From a virus, in IMG/VR virus record IMGVR_UViG_3300017783_000080, positions 1 to 36,326 of that record: DNA of 36,326 bases; one strand, written 5' to 3'. Positions within the stretch are counted from its first letter, which is position 1. Each line of letters begins with the position of its first letter. The notes under the pieces were generated by a model that saw nothing but the letters and a program-made list of their open reading frames with translations, had not been told where the DNA came from and did no database searches. Both the position numbers and the translations under genes were made by a program. Shown piece after piece: positions 9,401 through 18,100 of this stretch.

Positions 9401-12400
9401 CTCTGCGATGACGGCTCGTGGGTCCTTCCCTGCCTTTCTAGCTTCAGCTAAACGCTGCGAGTTAAGGTGGATCTCAAGACTTCCGTCTGTATTCTCAACC
9501 ATCAATCCCAAGACATCACCACCTTTTCTTGAGGCCTTGTCTCCAGACTCTTTTGTGTTGTGAACTACAATCTTATACTTAGAACCAGCGATAGCTTTGA
9601 GGTGAGGAACAAGGAATTTATTTACAAGCTTTACGTCTTTCTTTGTGAGCCCAGGCATAGACGTAATACCAGCAGATCCGTCTTCTTTTGCTACGTACTC
9701 GTCGAACTGCCCCTGAATACCTCTGATATCTGACTCACTCTGAGGCTGTTCTGCTTTTTGCTTTGGGGTTGGCTCCGCTACTGGCTCTGCCTGAGGCACC
9801 TGCTCTGCTTTACGAGACTTAACCTCATCCACCCTTTGCAATGCGATGTCCATACCAGCATCGTAGTCTGACACGACCTCACCTTCTCCGACCTTACCCC
9901 TTCCAGGAGCAAAGAACACTACGTCTGGCTTATCCTTGAGCGGAGAGTCTTCATCATTCCATCCTTCTGGGGCATACTCTTCGTTAAAAGGAACTCTAGC
10001 CACAGGTCTGAACCCGTTCTGTACATACTGACGCTCCAGGTCTGTGCCGTATGCGTCAAAGAACGTACCTCCATTCTCACGTCTTACTTGCTGGAGAGGT
10101 CTAGACACACCCTTGAGCTCAGAATCTGGAGACTTAAAGAGGCCACCCATGTATCCGTCACCTTTGACGTATGCGCCAGCAGATCCATCCTCAGACACGA
10201 ACAGCTTCCCGCCTCCATCTACAACGGATTGCGCTGTCTCAAGATCTACCTGAGTAACTTGCAAGAACTTCTTGTCGCCTCTTTCTTTAGCCACCTCGAA
10301 GGCACGAGACATGGCGTTAACATACTCCTCTGGTGTAGCCTCTCTAACCCCTTCAGGAGCTTTGGGTTTTGCATCAGCCTTAGCTTTCGGAGCCACAGGC
10401 CTCATACCTAGATGGTTACGCAAGTTTTGCTCCGCCACGAATGCCTCTTCAGCTGCCTTACTGAGACCTTCGGTTGGACCAGCCTCTGTTGCTGAAGCGC
10501 CCTGCTCTTCTCTGAGAACTCTTCTCTTTGCCTCAACCTCACCCATTAGTCTGAGCGCATCTTTCTTGGCTTGTTTAGTTGCCTCTAGTCTCGCTGACAG
10601 ATCATCCACTTGAGATGGATCTACGCCCACCCCACCGAGATCTTCTTGAGCAGAATTGAGTGCTTCCTGAAGAGCAGTAACGTCTTCGTTCAAGCCCTCC
10701 ATTTTCACCGCGATCCTGCCGTCTTCAAGCTTTGAAGATTCCTCAGCAGTCAGCTCCATGCTTTCGCCTTTGTGCTTTGCAATCAGACTCTCTCTCTGAT
10801 TGACAAGGTTAAAAATCTCACCCGTAAAAGCCTGAAGCTCTTGCTCTGAAGCGCCAGCTTCTTTTGCTCTCTTGTGCTTAATTTGTGTCTGCCTGACAGC
10901 CAAGTCAATGTCGTTGATAGACTTCATGGTGCCTGGATGACGAACCGCGATCATCTGATAGAGACGCTCATTGTCCGCCCTGTTCCTCGCTCTTGACTTA
11001 TCAAAGTCACTGGACATCATGTTATCAAACGACTGAGACTTGTTTAGGGAATCAATGTTTTGTTGATCCTTAGACGTCATGTTGTTCTTCTCGACAACAG
11101 AGTTGGCGGCTGCCTGTGGGCGCCTAATAACTTCGGCTCCAGCTCTCAGCGTGGTTCTTACACCTCCTGGCGCGGCAATAGCCCCAGTGGATACAACACC
11201 CAATAGAAAGTTTTCAAGAACTCTTTCCGTGTAATCAGATTTGCTATAATCAGCATTACCTAGAGCATCTTCGAATACCATCCTGCTCGTTTCTTGAAGA
11301 GCCTCAACACCGCCCTCAAGAATGGGGTCAGCCACGCCCTGCATCAGAACGTACTTCTTAAATGCCTGGACAGCTGTTTCCTTTAGGGCTGGGTTTTTGG
11401 TGAGAGCTCTAAATCCCACGCTGGCGACGCGACTTTGAATTGTGCCTCCAGCAGCAGTCAGACTACCATCCGCGATTGCCATGCCAGATCTGGCCAAGTT
11501 ACCAGAAAAAGTATCTTCGAAGATTGGCTCAAGGCCCTCTTGAACCCTGTTGTAATCCTCCCTTTCTGAGTCAATGTATGTGTTCTGTGCAGCCACCGAA
11601 CCAGACACAAGTCTTCCAATCGGGCCGAATGCGGCGGCTACGATATACGGAGAGCTCTCTCCGATAGTCTGAGCTCCTCTAGAAAAAAGCTCTGCAGCAT
11701 CACCCCAGTTAAACTCACCTTCAGGTATTTCGCCTAAGGTCTCAGTAATCGTTCTGCCGTACTGAGTTTTCTCATTCCTTAGATCATCAGTGAGGTCAGC
11801 CAAAGCTTGGTCAACCGCTCTGGTTACTGCTTTCTTTTGCTCTGGTGCAAAGATTTCAGCAACAGCCAATGGCGCCGTTGCAAATGGCCCGAGCAAAGCT
11901 CCAGAAGATATCGGTCCAGAAAGAAAATCAATCGCCCCAGTGCCTAGTGAGATTGAGCTATCCCTAAGGAGATCCACCCAGCCTCCACCGAAACCAGTAG
12001 TCTCATTGTATCTGTCGTCACCATCAAGAGGAATCGCAAGTCCGAACTTATCGTACAGCTTGTTGGCGTAGTCTTCTTTGTCTATGCCAGCACTGCCAAT
12101 GCGCTCATTGATCTCATCAGAGTAGCTTTGTAAGAGCTGGAGCTGTTGCTTCCGCGATTCTGACTGGAAGAGATTGTTGATGTCTGCTTGCTTCTGAGCA
12201 TCAGACTTATCTGGGTTTGCCGAGATCTCATTGATCTTTCGGCTAAACTCCTCTTTCTCCATCATGCCAGAGAACATGGAGCTTTGGTCTTGTGCGAATC
12301 GATTAGAGAACTCGTCTCCAATCGTCTTCAAGCTTAGGTCTGGAGGCGATACTGGATCAGCTGGTTGGGTCTGTGATGAAGAATCCAAATCTTCTGCCGA

Positions 12401-12607
12401 AGGCACGGAAGTTATAGACTCTATAGTTTGACCCCCTAGTTCTGCTGAATCTTTTTTTTTTGACTCTTCAGATAGACCGCTGGCGTAGTTCTTTACTTCA
12501 TCGTAATCCAGCTCTGGATTTTCAAAGTACATCTCGTTGGCGATCCACGATGCGTTTCTGCCCTTAGAAAGGTAGTCTTGAATTTGTGCTTGAAGCTGTT
12601 CGTTCAT
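3449..12607 (-). CDS. Giant polyvalent internal virion/ejection protein (3052 aa)
   Basis: One uninterrupted 9.2-kb frame. It begins with a charged, low-complexity region after a short helical start, then a hydrophobic Gly/Ala-rich segment (about 213-254). Residues about 760-920 resemble the GNAT-like module of phage polyvalent proteins (NGFRPVARVPFNEEYAPEGW). Residues about 1030-1145 resemble a zincin metallopeptidase, but the motif reads EEVLH (H1073), not HExxH. From about 2377 (TTMSQVTNVVANAVNS) to about 2622 (RFMIPFRSTPANIL) it matches the helical 'large polyvalent protein' type region, followed by a possible membrane helix (about 2650-2673). Proteins like this are packaged in the head and ejected with the DNA. 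It follows two other internal-protein candidates and precedes the holin. It carries a perfect 33-bp duplication and a 10-A tract. The role is inferred, and the domain limits are approximate. Confidence 0.8.
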   Translation of the reverse strand: MNEQLQAQIQDYLSKGRNASWIANEMYFENPELDYDEVKNYASGLSEESKKKDSAELGGQTIESITSVPSAEDLDSSSQTQPADPVSPPDLSLKTIGDEFSNRFAQDQSSMFSGMMEKEEFSRKINEISANPDKSDAQKQADINNLFQSESRKQQLQLLQSYSDEINERIGSAGIDKEDYANKLYDKFGLAIPLDGDDRYNETTGFGGGWVDLLRDSSISLGTGAIDFLSGPISSGALLGPFATAPLAVAEIFAPEQKKAVTRAVDQALADLTDDLRNEKTQYGRTITETLGEIPEGEFNWGDAAELFSRGAQTIGESSPYIVAAAFGPIGRLVSGSVAAQNTYIDSEREDYNRVQEGLEPIFEDTFSGNLARSGMAIADGSLTAAGGTIQSRVASVGFRALTKNPALKETAVQAFKKYVLMQGVADPILEGGVEALQETSRMVFEDALGNADYSKSDYTERVLENFLLGVVSTGAIAAPGGVRTTLRAGAEVIRRPQAAANSVVEKNNMTSKDQQNIDSLNKSQSFDNMMSSDFDKSRARNRADNERLYQMIAVRHPGTMKSINDIDLAVRQTQIKHKRAKEAGASEQELQAFTGEIFNLVNQRESLIAKHKGESMELTAEESSKLEDGRIAVKMEGLNEDVTALQEALNSAQEDLGGVGVDPSQVDDLSARLEATKQAKKDALRLMGEVEAKRRVLREEQGASATEAGPTEGLSKAAEEAFVAEQNLRNHLGMRPVAPKAKADAKPKAPEGVREATPEEYVNAMSRAFEVAKERGDKKFLQVTQVDLETAQSVVDGGGKLFVSEDGSAGAYVKGDGYMGGLFKSPDSELKGVSRPLQQVRRENGGTFFDAYGTDLERQYVQNGFRPVARVPFNEEYAPEGWNDEDSPLKDKPDVVFFAPGRGKVGEGEVVSDYDAGMDIALQRVDEVKSRKAEQVPQAEPVAEPTPKQKAEQPQSESDIRGIQGQFDEYVAKEDGSAGITSMPGLTKKDVKLVNKFLVPHLKAIAGSKYKIVVHNTKESGDKASRKGGDVLGLMVENTDGSLEIHLNSQRLAEARKAGKDPRAVIAEEVLHAAAIGPALRKAFKDNPQAVYDLIDGLEEIALKSGNPELVEQVKVKGEQYRKQRQAGEGEIKEEQALEYLTELVNYDASQPKLLDKVRVLINKFLRATLGKDAMLIQDISQADVVLKKLQRAIRTGEVLSVKSEAQDVNTERAALSPSRLPESTPFTVEMMTFKRDIEGGETDGKPMQMTFNGKWQFINWWKYKTNMGKGRGFRSYGYFNLVKEDGSLEPINADVMKNWKLKPPVYPEQKARMEEERKLSKRRLLNKFYETLNTERRKEQGQEPFMGTDYISALERVLNEMTPDAVDYLNEQKESIMQNMGLEEEYQFAWEILDRYANLEEVEAAFNKMNEEFGIDDGDGITERAAIFTVDKIVSTPDLSARHESQLDNKAKYLCSVGSGTCAANDKVSLMQMESHVIKGMIGEDPTLDQSVEVAAQALDVARQHILRGTGIDVADPLGNYNEGKDVVMRAVSQDPDVTMRAVSQDPDVTMNPRSFEIVYDLLTAYTSNGSKIDPNLNLSIQLFAAGVKRMQSGATDFISPRRISAIAKREQEGTLGYVRGDRANTMSSHLNDINTVVKRFTKDGVFDAEAFKKEAMTRDQDGKLALASIVGKDAVKLSELAAGNMGDKNAIPKDGHFRDQFNIFRGRFNVTDFSDGLVISEEMRTSIIARLNELGSDVNAMSSDAELFAAVRSLKASGDNATVGGARRVYNDLVGNEIEKLRQFDKETDAESTEFVKKVAKKMGLTPFQVQQLMYHDGIYSMSSYQGNPFVSDYKSAMTRSAETDFSSVNLDATAGEQLAINFEEVDPQSEKIMPTPGRKLVTKQEKASIDASESQLYRDRNQEAATALKVRGNDVNMSQLMVDEALSTDATSRRILAKGIDVETGRKVGIRLNLNVMKNTGVPVQTVHDKSATGEALTYAPAVTVKNATLNVNQNAREKIVTFQENKFPMASVNGEFVASGTDLNYDGVRAKFNPFRHNVFVDMAGRPIKSAEEATIIGSDVFLRGKIEYYDMSDPVLDRGRIESEESRVKRTTRGPKYDKAVARFEGYAKGVLGMEFDSREKLEAEYDSMVIPSEVAASESDVASNMAGAMERAAISVNTKKKMRDGVKKRKSQFSPDIRSKIVKDPRNYITPQKLKELKKDVQDLTDKELLDIVNDEQLGAISMMNDNLSVLAQAERLARAVSRGEADSIPDLIAEMGAMGTTAGRLLRHFREVKKSSPKGMVDIITAAVEEKGNSLNPEREAKLKDLAARMFQAQAEVEDLQTRAIKGEKVSKELEDAVKRLKAVEREMDAFTNVVIERGWGELVGQVAQGNLLTTMSQVTNVVANAVNSVFDVGVDLTSAPVKAFANSIAKLAGKEYDVDRQVSLSAYFYAMTHMGKNMLDTIDQVITGQDKDTTEWRQSRGMMPMRSLMAAISEGDIPPSQRAKLAFQGTFGVPAEVMFRMLSFGDTPFRKYFEDKNLYEQAKALGLEGDALADFLKHPPRKNAETARTAGRRITFQEETGFSKGVNESISFIEQKLGAAMDVLPYVNGEQTAKALLRFMIPFRSTPANILLESATFASPVVAAARAASDLNKGDLDEASRNMAKGIIGAVVTETAVMMLAEGIMSGPVAWDEEEEKNLAYDQFPPTSINISALKRMLSGEDPTKQPDDEFVNYMKMGTPGALMAAVAVGYDKEELRERDYDGAIDFAKHMFSDMVGLGPLTAAGSMMEQSFLQGLNDFLQVLAGGDVERSAENLMNSVANVAMSVPFPNQFSAIHRATREFMPDKRVTKDMDMGERMMKNLEYTIKERTFGGAEIPIRVDWKGNPIKQNPRGNVGWMYQLFDVTKLRQGEDDAVSQEIYRLMESTGNISKAVSTPSFAKKRKVSVPNIKSKNERMALRIAGKDYSYLDDQKFVDSGVYFNTEQLNRLMAIAGKERYQQLEMLINSVDYQYMSDDERVEAMDQVNDMYNSVKEYDGRQFKNHTLAVLDVIQEIYESGEQQEED
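7948..8013 (-). repeat. Perfect tandem duplication, 2 x 33 bp, in frame
   Basis: Two identical 33-base units (7948-7980 and 7981-8013) lie inside the giant gene, followed by five bases of a third copy. They encode two copies of an 11-residue unit (VTMRAVSQDPD in one phase). Each unit contains an inverted repeat, GTCAGG-GT-CCTGAC. Identity at every base, including silent positions, indicates a recent duplication. Confidence 0.97.
12452..12461 (-). repeat. 10-base A tract near the start of the giant gene
   Basis: On the coding strand ten A residues encode the end of a Ser codon and three Lys codons (EESKKKDS, about residues 48-55). Such tracts can cause transcriptional slippage. The -1 frame stops within a few codons and the +1 frame after roughly 30 codons. 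It may also be an assembly-sensitive site. Confidence 0.9.
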
Positions 12608-12627
12608 GGTAAACAGATGGTTTCAAG

Positions 12628-12635
12628 CAAAGATA
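12628..12635 (-). promoter_or_regulatory. TATCTTTG box upstream of the giant gene
   Basis: TATCTTTG fits TAnnTTTG and lies 20 bases before the ATG of the 3052-aa gene, in the 40-base gap after the previous gene. No TTG is seen at a -33 distance. Confidence 0.4.
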
Positions 12636-12647
12636 ATGAATCTTCTC

Positions 12648-14021
12648 TTACTCTCCCTTATTCCTGATATCTCTTAGCAATTTAAGCATGTCGTCTTGAC
12701 TCAAGCCAAGCGCCGCAGCTATGGCGTCCTTGGCTTGATCTCCTGGTTTAGGATCAAAAGGCATCACCACATCCTGATCACCATCAAAGATTACGACTGA
12801 GAATCCACTTCCTCCCGCTTCTTGAGCATTAGGGTTGTAGATGATCTTTTTCAAGCTACCCTCTTTCCCCCCGTCTAGGCCAACCCTTCCTTTTACGACC
12901 AACCCAGAGGTGCCCCCCACAGACTCCTCAAGATCTCCAAGACCAGTGTTGATTGTCAAGTCTCCGCCGCCGATCTGTCCAAGGTATCCATCAAGCTTTG
13001 ACGAGGATTTTGACGGGGTAGTCTTCTTGGGTTTAGTCACGTCTTGCAAGTCTCTCCACCCCTGCATCATCTCTTGCACATAGTCGTACTGAGGCTGTGT
13101 AAGGTTGTCAAACCCAGCAGATGTTCTAGGGTGTTTCTCAAACAAATCCATTACCTCTTCAGACATTTCCGCACCCTGTGGCTCAAGCTCAGACAACCCG
13201 AGTTTCTCTACTCTTCTTCGATCTGCTATAGCAGGGTTGTTCAATACGTAGTTCAGGAACGCAGACTCTGCTTTTGTAGCTGTGTCGTATGACCCCCACT
13301 TCTTTTCTTCAACAAGGGTCTTGCCGTCAACCACAGGCACTGGTCGTAAGTCTGGCTTAGACAAGTTAACAATCTCTTTCAAGTAGTCTTGCTTGCTGGC
13401 GTATTCTCCTACCTTCATACCCGACTCGTCTGTCAGAATAATCTTACCAGAGTTAGGGTCTTTAATTGTTGTCCCGTATCTGAGCGCGTTGGCAACCTTT
13501 ATGGTTTGATCAAACTCAATAGCACCTGCCTTTGCGTTATAGTAGTCAATACCACCAACCTTTTGGGTAGGGGCTTGCTTAGGATCGCCACCAGCTTTCA
13601 TGAACAGATCGTGCTGCTGCTCCAGACTTTGCAGCCCCTTGACAGCCTCAGCATACACGGGCTCAAACTCGGTCATCTCTTTTTTGAGCTTGGCAACATC
13701 CATGTTAAACCTCTCTACTTCGTTAGGATTTGCAAAGTTATACGCTCCGTCTACACCTCCTTGAATCTTATTCATGAGGTCTTTAGCGTCATCCACAAAC
13801 AATGAGTTTGGGCCAGCGTCTGATGTGAAGTCAGCGTCTGGAATCAAGGCCATAGCCTTGGCTTCAGTTGACTTGAGTGCAGAAAATTGTTTGGCGAAGT
13901 CTCCGAAGGCGTCACCAATTCCTTGGGTGCTTTTTTGGAGATCTTTCATCTGCTGACTGTAGTCTGGCAGCCTCACAGGCTGAGACAGCCTGCTGTCGAA
14001 CCTAGTTACAATCCTACTCAT
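12648..14021 (-). CDS. Probable internal virion protein (457 aa)
   Basis: I do not recognise a named family. The protein is soluble, with no signal peptide or membrane helix. The first 180 residues are mostly helical and heptad-like (for example QQMKDLQKSTQGIGDAFGDF), followed by a mixed region and a Lys/Ser/Pro linker (about 330-340). The C-terminal part (about 340-457) is Gly-rich and beta-like, then ends in a helix (KLLRDIRNKGE). It sits between an Ala/Gln-rich protein and the giant ejection protein, the place where podoviruses keep their internal core proteins, so a packaged ejection or core role is inferred. The start overlaps the previous stop as TAATG. The ATG is the first in frame and no Shine-Dalgarno is seen. 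Confidence 0.6.
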   Translation of the reverse strand: MSRIVTRFDSRLSQPVRLPDYSQQMKDLQKSTQGIGDAFGDFAKQFSALKSTEAKAMALIPDADFTSDAGPNSLFVDDAKDLMNKIQGGVDGAYNFANPNEVERFNMDVAKLKKEMTEFEPVYAEAVKGLQSLEQQHDLFMKAGGDPKQAPTQKVGGIDYYNAKAGAIEFDQTIKVANALRYGTTIKDPNSGKIILTDESGMKVGEYASKQDYLKEIVNLSKPDLRPVPVVDGKTLVEEKKWGSYDTATKAESAFLNYVLNNPAIADRRRVEKLGLSELEPQGAEMSEEVMDLFEKHPRTSAGFDNLTQPQYDYVQEMMQGWRDLQDVTKPKKTTPSKSSSKLDGYLGQIGGGDLTINTGLGDLEESVGGTSGLVVKGRVGLDGGKEGSLKKIIYNPNAQEAGGSGFSVVIFDGDQDVVMPFDPKPGDQAKDAIAAALGLSQDDMLKLLRDIRNKGE

Positions 14022-15154
14022 TATGAATTTTGCTTATTGATTTTTTTGAACCAACTTTTCACAAATTTATGCAAAGGCGTGTTCCCTTTTCCTGCAAGCT
14101 GTTCCATTTTACCCATGTCTTCAGGTGACACGATTCCTTCGCCCCCAGTCATCTCTCCAATCTTAGCTCCATCCTGCATGATTTCAATCGGGTTGTTTTC
14201 ATGCGAAAACTCTCCAGGAGTCTCCCCTCTAAGCAAGGCCCCTTTCATCGCCATGATCATCATTTTTTCCTCGTCGTCAGGGATCATACCTCCTTCAGCC
14301 ATGTTCGGCAACATAAGACCTCTGTTATCTACATCCACGCCAGTGCTTATTTGAGTTGGAGGAGTTATAGTAGCCATTGTGCCTGGAGCGGGGCTAGGAG
14401 CTCCACCACCGAAGTTGCCATACTGAGCACCCAACATGAGAGCATCAGAAACACCCCCTGATATCGCGTCAATAACACCTGTCTGTCCAGCCAGATCAGC
14501 CTGTACACCCATGCTGGCGGCTGAAGCTTCAGCGTCTGTGAGAGCGCCTTGTTGCGCCAGTGCCCCTTCTTTGAGCTGCCTACCAAAGGCAAGGTCTTGC
14601 TGAGCTGCACCAAACTTGTCTCTAGCAACTCGTGATTCTGCTTCACCTATGGTCTGCAAGCCAGCTCTTCTTCTAGCAGACTCATCTGCTGCGATCTTAG
14701 AGAATCTGTCTGCTGAACTCTCGGTTACTTTATTTAAGCCTCCAAGCAAAGCTCTTGCACCCCCAGCTTTAAGTGCGCCAACAGAGGTAGATAGGTCTCT
14801 TTCAGCCTGCTTTCGCTGAAGGTCCGCCATGGGGTCCTCCGCAACAAGACTCCTCAACTCATTGTAACTAGGCGGCAGCCCATACTTAGATCTCTCTGCA
14901 AGAGCGTCTGCGATTGATGAGTCTGCTTGCTTAGCTGCTGCTTGTGCTTGTTTCTCCCTAGCTGCTATTTGCTGCTGAGCAATATCTTGCTGAGCTTCTA
15001 AGGCTTTCTTTTGTTTGCGACCCTTGAAAAAATTTCCAAGAGCTGAAGCCCCTGCGCTCAAAGCCATCAAGGTAACAGGTTCAATAAAGTAAGTTACGTT
15101 AGGGTCTGGAGCTTGAAAGATCACATCCCATATTACCTTCAGTACTTCTAGCAT
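14021..15154 (-). CDS. Probable internal/ejection virion protein, Ala/Gln-rich coiled coil (377 aa)
   Basis: A hydrophobic start (about residues 1-40, including LMALSAGASALGNFF) is followed by a long Ala/Gln/Lys-rich helical region (about 45-230) that would form coiled coils. Then come a Gly/Pro linker and a C-terminal part with GAKIGEMTGGEGIVSPEDM near residues 330-350. This composition and the size are like the small internal head proteins of podoviruses (T7 gp14-like in general character), but no sequence family is claimed. ATG 15154 is chosen because a TATATTTG box lies only four bases upstream; an alternative ATG at residue 30 would lack the N-terminal hydrophobic stretch. It is coupled to the next gene by TAATG. 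Confidence 0.6.
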   Translation of the reverse strand: MLEVLKVIWDVIFQAPDPNVTYFIEPVTLMALSAGASALGNFFKGRKQKKALEAQQDIAQQQIAAREKQAQAAAKQADSSIADALAERSKYGLPPSYNELRSLVAEDPMADLQRKQAERDLSTSVGALKAGGARALLGGLNKVTESSADRFSKIAADESARRRAGLQTIGEAESRVARDKFGAAQQDLAFGRQLKEGALAQQGALTDAEASAASMGVQADLAGQTGVIDAISGGVSDALMLGAQYGNFGGGAPSPAPGTMATITPPTQISTGVDVDNRGLMLPNMAEGGMIPDDEEKMMIMAMKGALLRGETPGEFSHENNPIEIMQDGAKIGEMTGGEGIVSPEDMGKMEQLAGKGNTPLHKFVKSWFKKINKQNS

Positions 15155-15158
15155 TTTA

Positions 15159-15166
15159 CAAATATA
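15159..15166 (-). promoter_or_regulatory. TATATTTG box 4 nt before an ATG
   Basis: This exact TATATTTG lies in the 13-base gap between the 1665-aa tail protein gene and the 377-aa gene, four bases before ATG 15154. If it is a -7 element, transcription would begin at or near the start codon, giving a leaderless mRNA. No TTG is present 19-25 bases upstream. Confidence 0.5.
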
Positions 15167-15167
15167 G

Positions 15168-18100
15168 TTATTGCGCGACTAATGAGTCGTTAAGAGGTGA
15201 GTTGACAAAATGAGCGTTGATAGCGTATAGTTCTTCGCCACTTAGTACAATGTCACTAGATGTTGCAGCCGAAGGCGTAAAAGACAGTTCTGCTACAGCG
15301 TACCTATCTCTGATACGCTCAGAAGTCAACCCTAAGTTAGGATTGGCTATAAAAAGCTTTGTGCCTACTGGAGGGTTGGTCAAGACGTTGGAGTTCGGTG
15401 TCCCATCCCAAGCTGGCTCAAACACAACGGTACTGGTTGACCTGTCGACTGAAGTTAGCTTTGGTGTCTGCCCATATTCAGCCAGATTTGAATCAGCACT
15501 TGCCATGTCTCCGCTGGAATTGATATAGTACAGTTCGTATCCCAAGGGTAGTGACATACCACGTAGGCTGTTTTCAAGGACAATCGTGCTTTTGTCGTTT
15601 CCGAATCCCTGATCTCCTGAGTTTACAGCTGAAGCTATGGTTCCTAACGGGATATATCTTGAGTCACTGGTGTGTCTATTGAGGTCAACGCCGCCTGCGG
15701 TGGCTATTGTACTTAGGTATGATTTTATGCCCCCTATACTGCCGTAGAAGGCGTCTTCTCTTTCTGAGAAAGAAATAGAATCAGATTCCCTGCCGTCACT
15801 GTCCATAACTTTTGCAGACCAAGCTTCTTTAGCTTCAACTGATATTGCTTGGAATGTTTTAACCATAGAAGGATTACCGTTGAATACTACTCTTATCTTA
15901 GAAGGAGATGGGCTGCCTGAGCTGTTGAAAAATCTGTTTGACAGAGTTGTGTCCTTAAACTCGTGAATAATAGTGTTGTTGCTAGACTTGAAAGCAAAGA
16001 ATTTGTCTTTTAGGGCTGCGTATCTATCAGCGTAGAAGGTGTAGTTTCCTTGCCAGAAACCTCCCTTCTCGTCATAACCGAGAGTGTACCCGCCAAAACC
16101 TCCTTGAGGAGATAGAGTCACATAGTAAATGTTGTCCTCTGGATCGAATCCACTCACAATGGTTTTGCCAGTTGCTGTTTCCCATGCAGCTATTTGCGCC
16201 TCAACTGTAGAGCTAATGTCTTTGTTTGAAATAACCTCAAGACCCTGATTGTTTACCTTCAATACCGCTCTCCTCTCTGAGTCTACAAAATACGTTACTC
16301 CATCTCTTATCAGTACAGATTCTGGATTGCTAGTTCCAAAGTCACCTGAGTAAGACACTAAGTTGTTGATAAGTTTAGACGAGATAGTCACAACGCCAGC
16401 CTGAGTTCCTGTCTCCAGGACGTCTTTGTTTATACCTAGTCTAGAAACTTTATTTTCCTGTATGGCCAGAAGCTGATCTGAGCTCATGCCCAAGAAGTTA
16501 CAGGCTCCATGCTCTGACGGCAGATCAAAGAAGTTTGCTTGAGATGGAACGAATGCAGACAGAGCAAGAACAGATGTATCATCAGCATAGGGCTGACTAA
16601 ACGTAATCCCGTTGTATCTGTTTATAGTGGCTGCTCTTTCAAAAACTGCATGCACTCTGCCCTGGCTCCATGCTTTTTCAGTTATGAACTCTCCAGGAGC
16701 TTCGTTCTCAAGAACTATTCCTACATCTACCCAGTCAGAAAGACTGCCTACTGAAGTCGTATATGTAGCTTCAGCTCTATCTGGGCCTTTGCAGGAGACC
16801 TCTCTCATTTGGACATCGCCCTGAGACAGCTGCAGAGCCGAGCCATGCTTAGGGGAGGACGAAGACAGAGTTATTCTATCTCCAATCTCATAGTAAACAG
16901 GAGTGTCTGAAGTTTTCTTTGGGGTGAGTATCTCAACAACAGTTTCTCTGCCCCAGTAGTTGTTAGCTGATGGAGCGACATTGTCTGGGTAAGTGAGGGT
17001 CGTGTTTCCATTCAAGACACTGCTTAAGTCAAGTTGGGGTCTAGCATCCCAAAACTTTGAAATGCTAAACCAATCAAATCCATCGTACTTGAGGCCCCCT
17101 TCTTTTATATCTCCAGAAACCAGGGTGATGGTGATGTTAAGGCTACTTTGAGTGGTGCAAGGGAATGTGATAACATCTCCTGCCAGCAATCCCGAGCCTT
17201 CTCCATTAACTACAATAGCATCTAAAGAAGATCCATTGCTGCTTACAGTGATACCATCAAAAGACGGTGCTCCGACATCTGCTGTCACGTTTACTCCACC
17301 TCTAGTCACCGTGACGGTGTCAGATGTATCTCCGCTAGTGTTAACGGTTCCGCTTGCAACAGCTGAGCTGGAAAGAATGCTTTCATTCGCTTCAAGCTCC
17401 CCCACTCTTACCTGAGAGTTCCCATCAACACGAGGCGCTCTCAGTACAAGAAACTTTCCTTGCGTTTGTGGCGTAGACTGATCCCACTGAATAGGGTTCC
17501 CTACACCGTCTTCAAAACCAGTGCCAGATTGAGTTAGCGTTTCTACGCCGACTACTTCAAACTCTATAATGCTACCATCGTTAGCCCTAGGGTAAACTCT
17601 TGCGGCTCCAGTGGGTCTATACGATATAACTCTAAGAATATCACCCTTAGTAAAAGAGTAATCTCTTGGAGATCCAGTGCTGTCTTTGTGTTGCTCTATG
17701 GTGTTCAATGAAACAAATATCCTGTGATCGTTTTGAAGAAGCCTGTTGCTTGCTTGTGGGCCAGCGGTTGCGGGGAAGCCGCCCGTGCCATAGTCTTTAT
17801 TCTCCATAGGCATATAAGCCCCTCCAGTAACGTAACTAAACACGTTTGAGTACTGAGATCCACCGTATACGACTTGATAGCTATGTGCAAATGATGGGAT
17901 AGAGCTATCTAGCCCACTACCTACGGTAAGAGATATTGAAGAACCTCCTTTATCGTCTGTCCTTATTGAGCCCCTTTCAGCTGGGTGCTTGACGTAGGCA
18001 GAGCCTATCTTATTTACAAAGCTAGATCTCCCCCACTTGTCATAGTATACGACTCCAAAATCATGAGAAGAGCCTTGCTTAAAGCTGAACCCAGCCGCGT

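Noticed and set aside
9360-9420. Active HExxH zinc protease in the giant protein
   Set aside because: The motif is EEVLH; the first zinc ligand is missing, so activity cannot be claimed.
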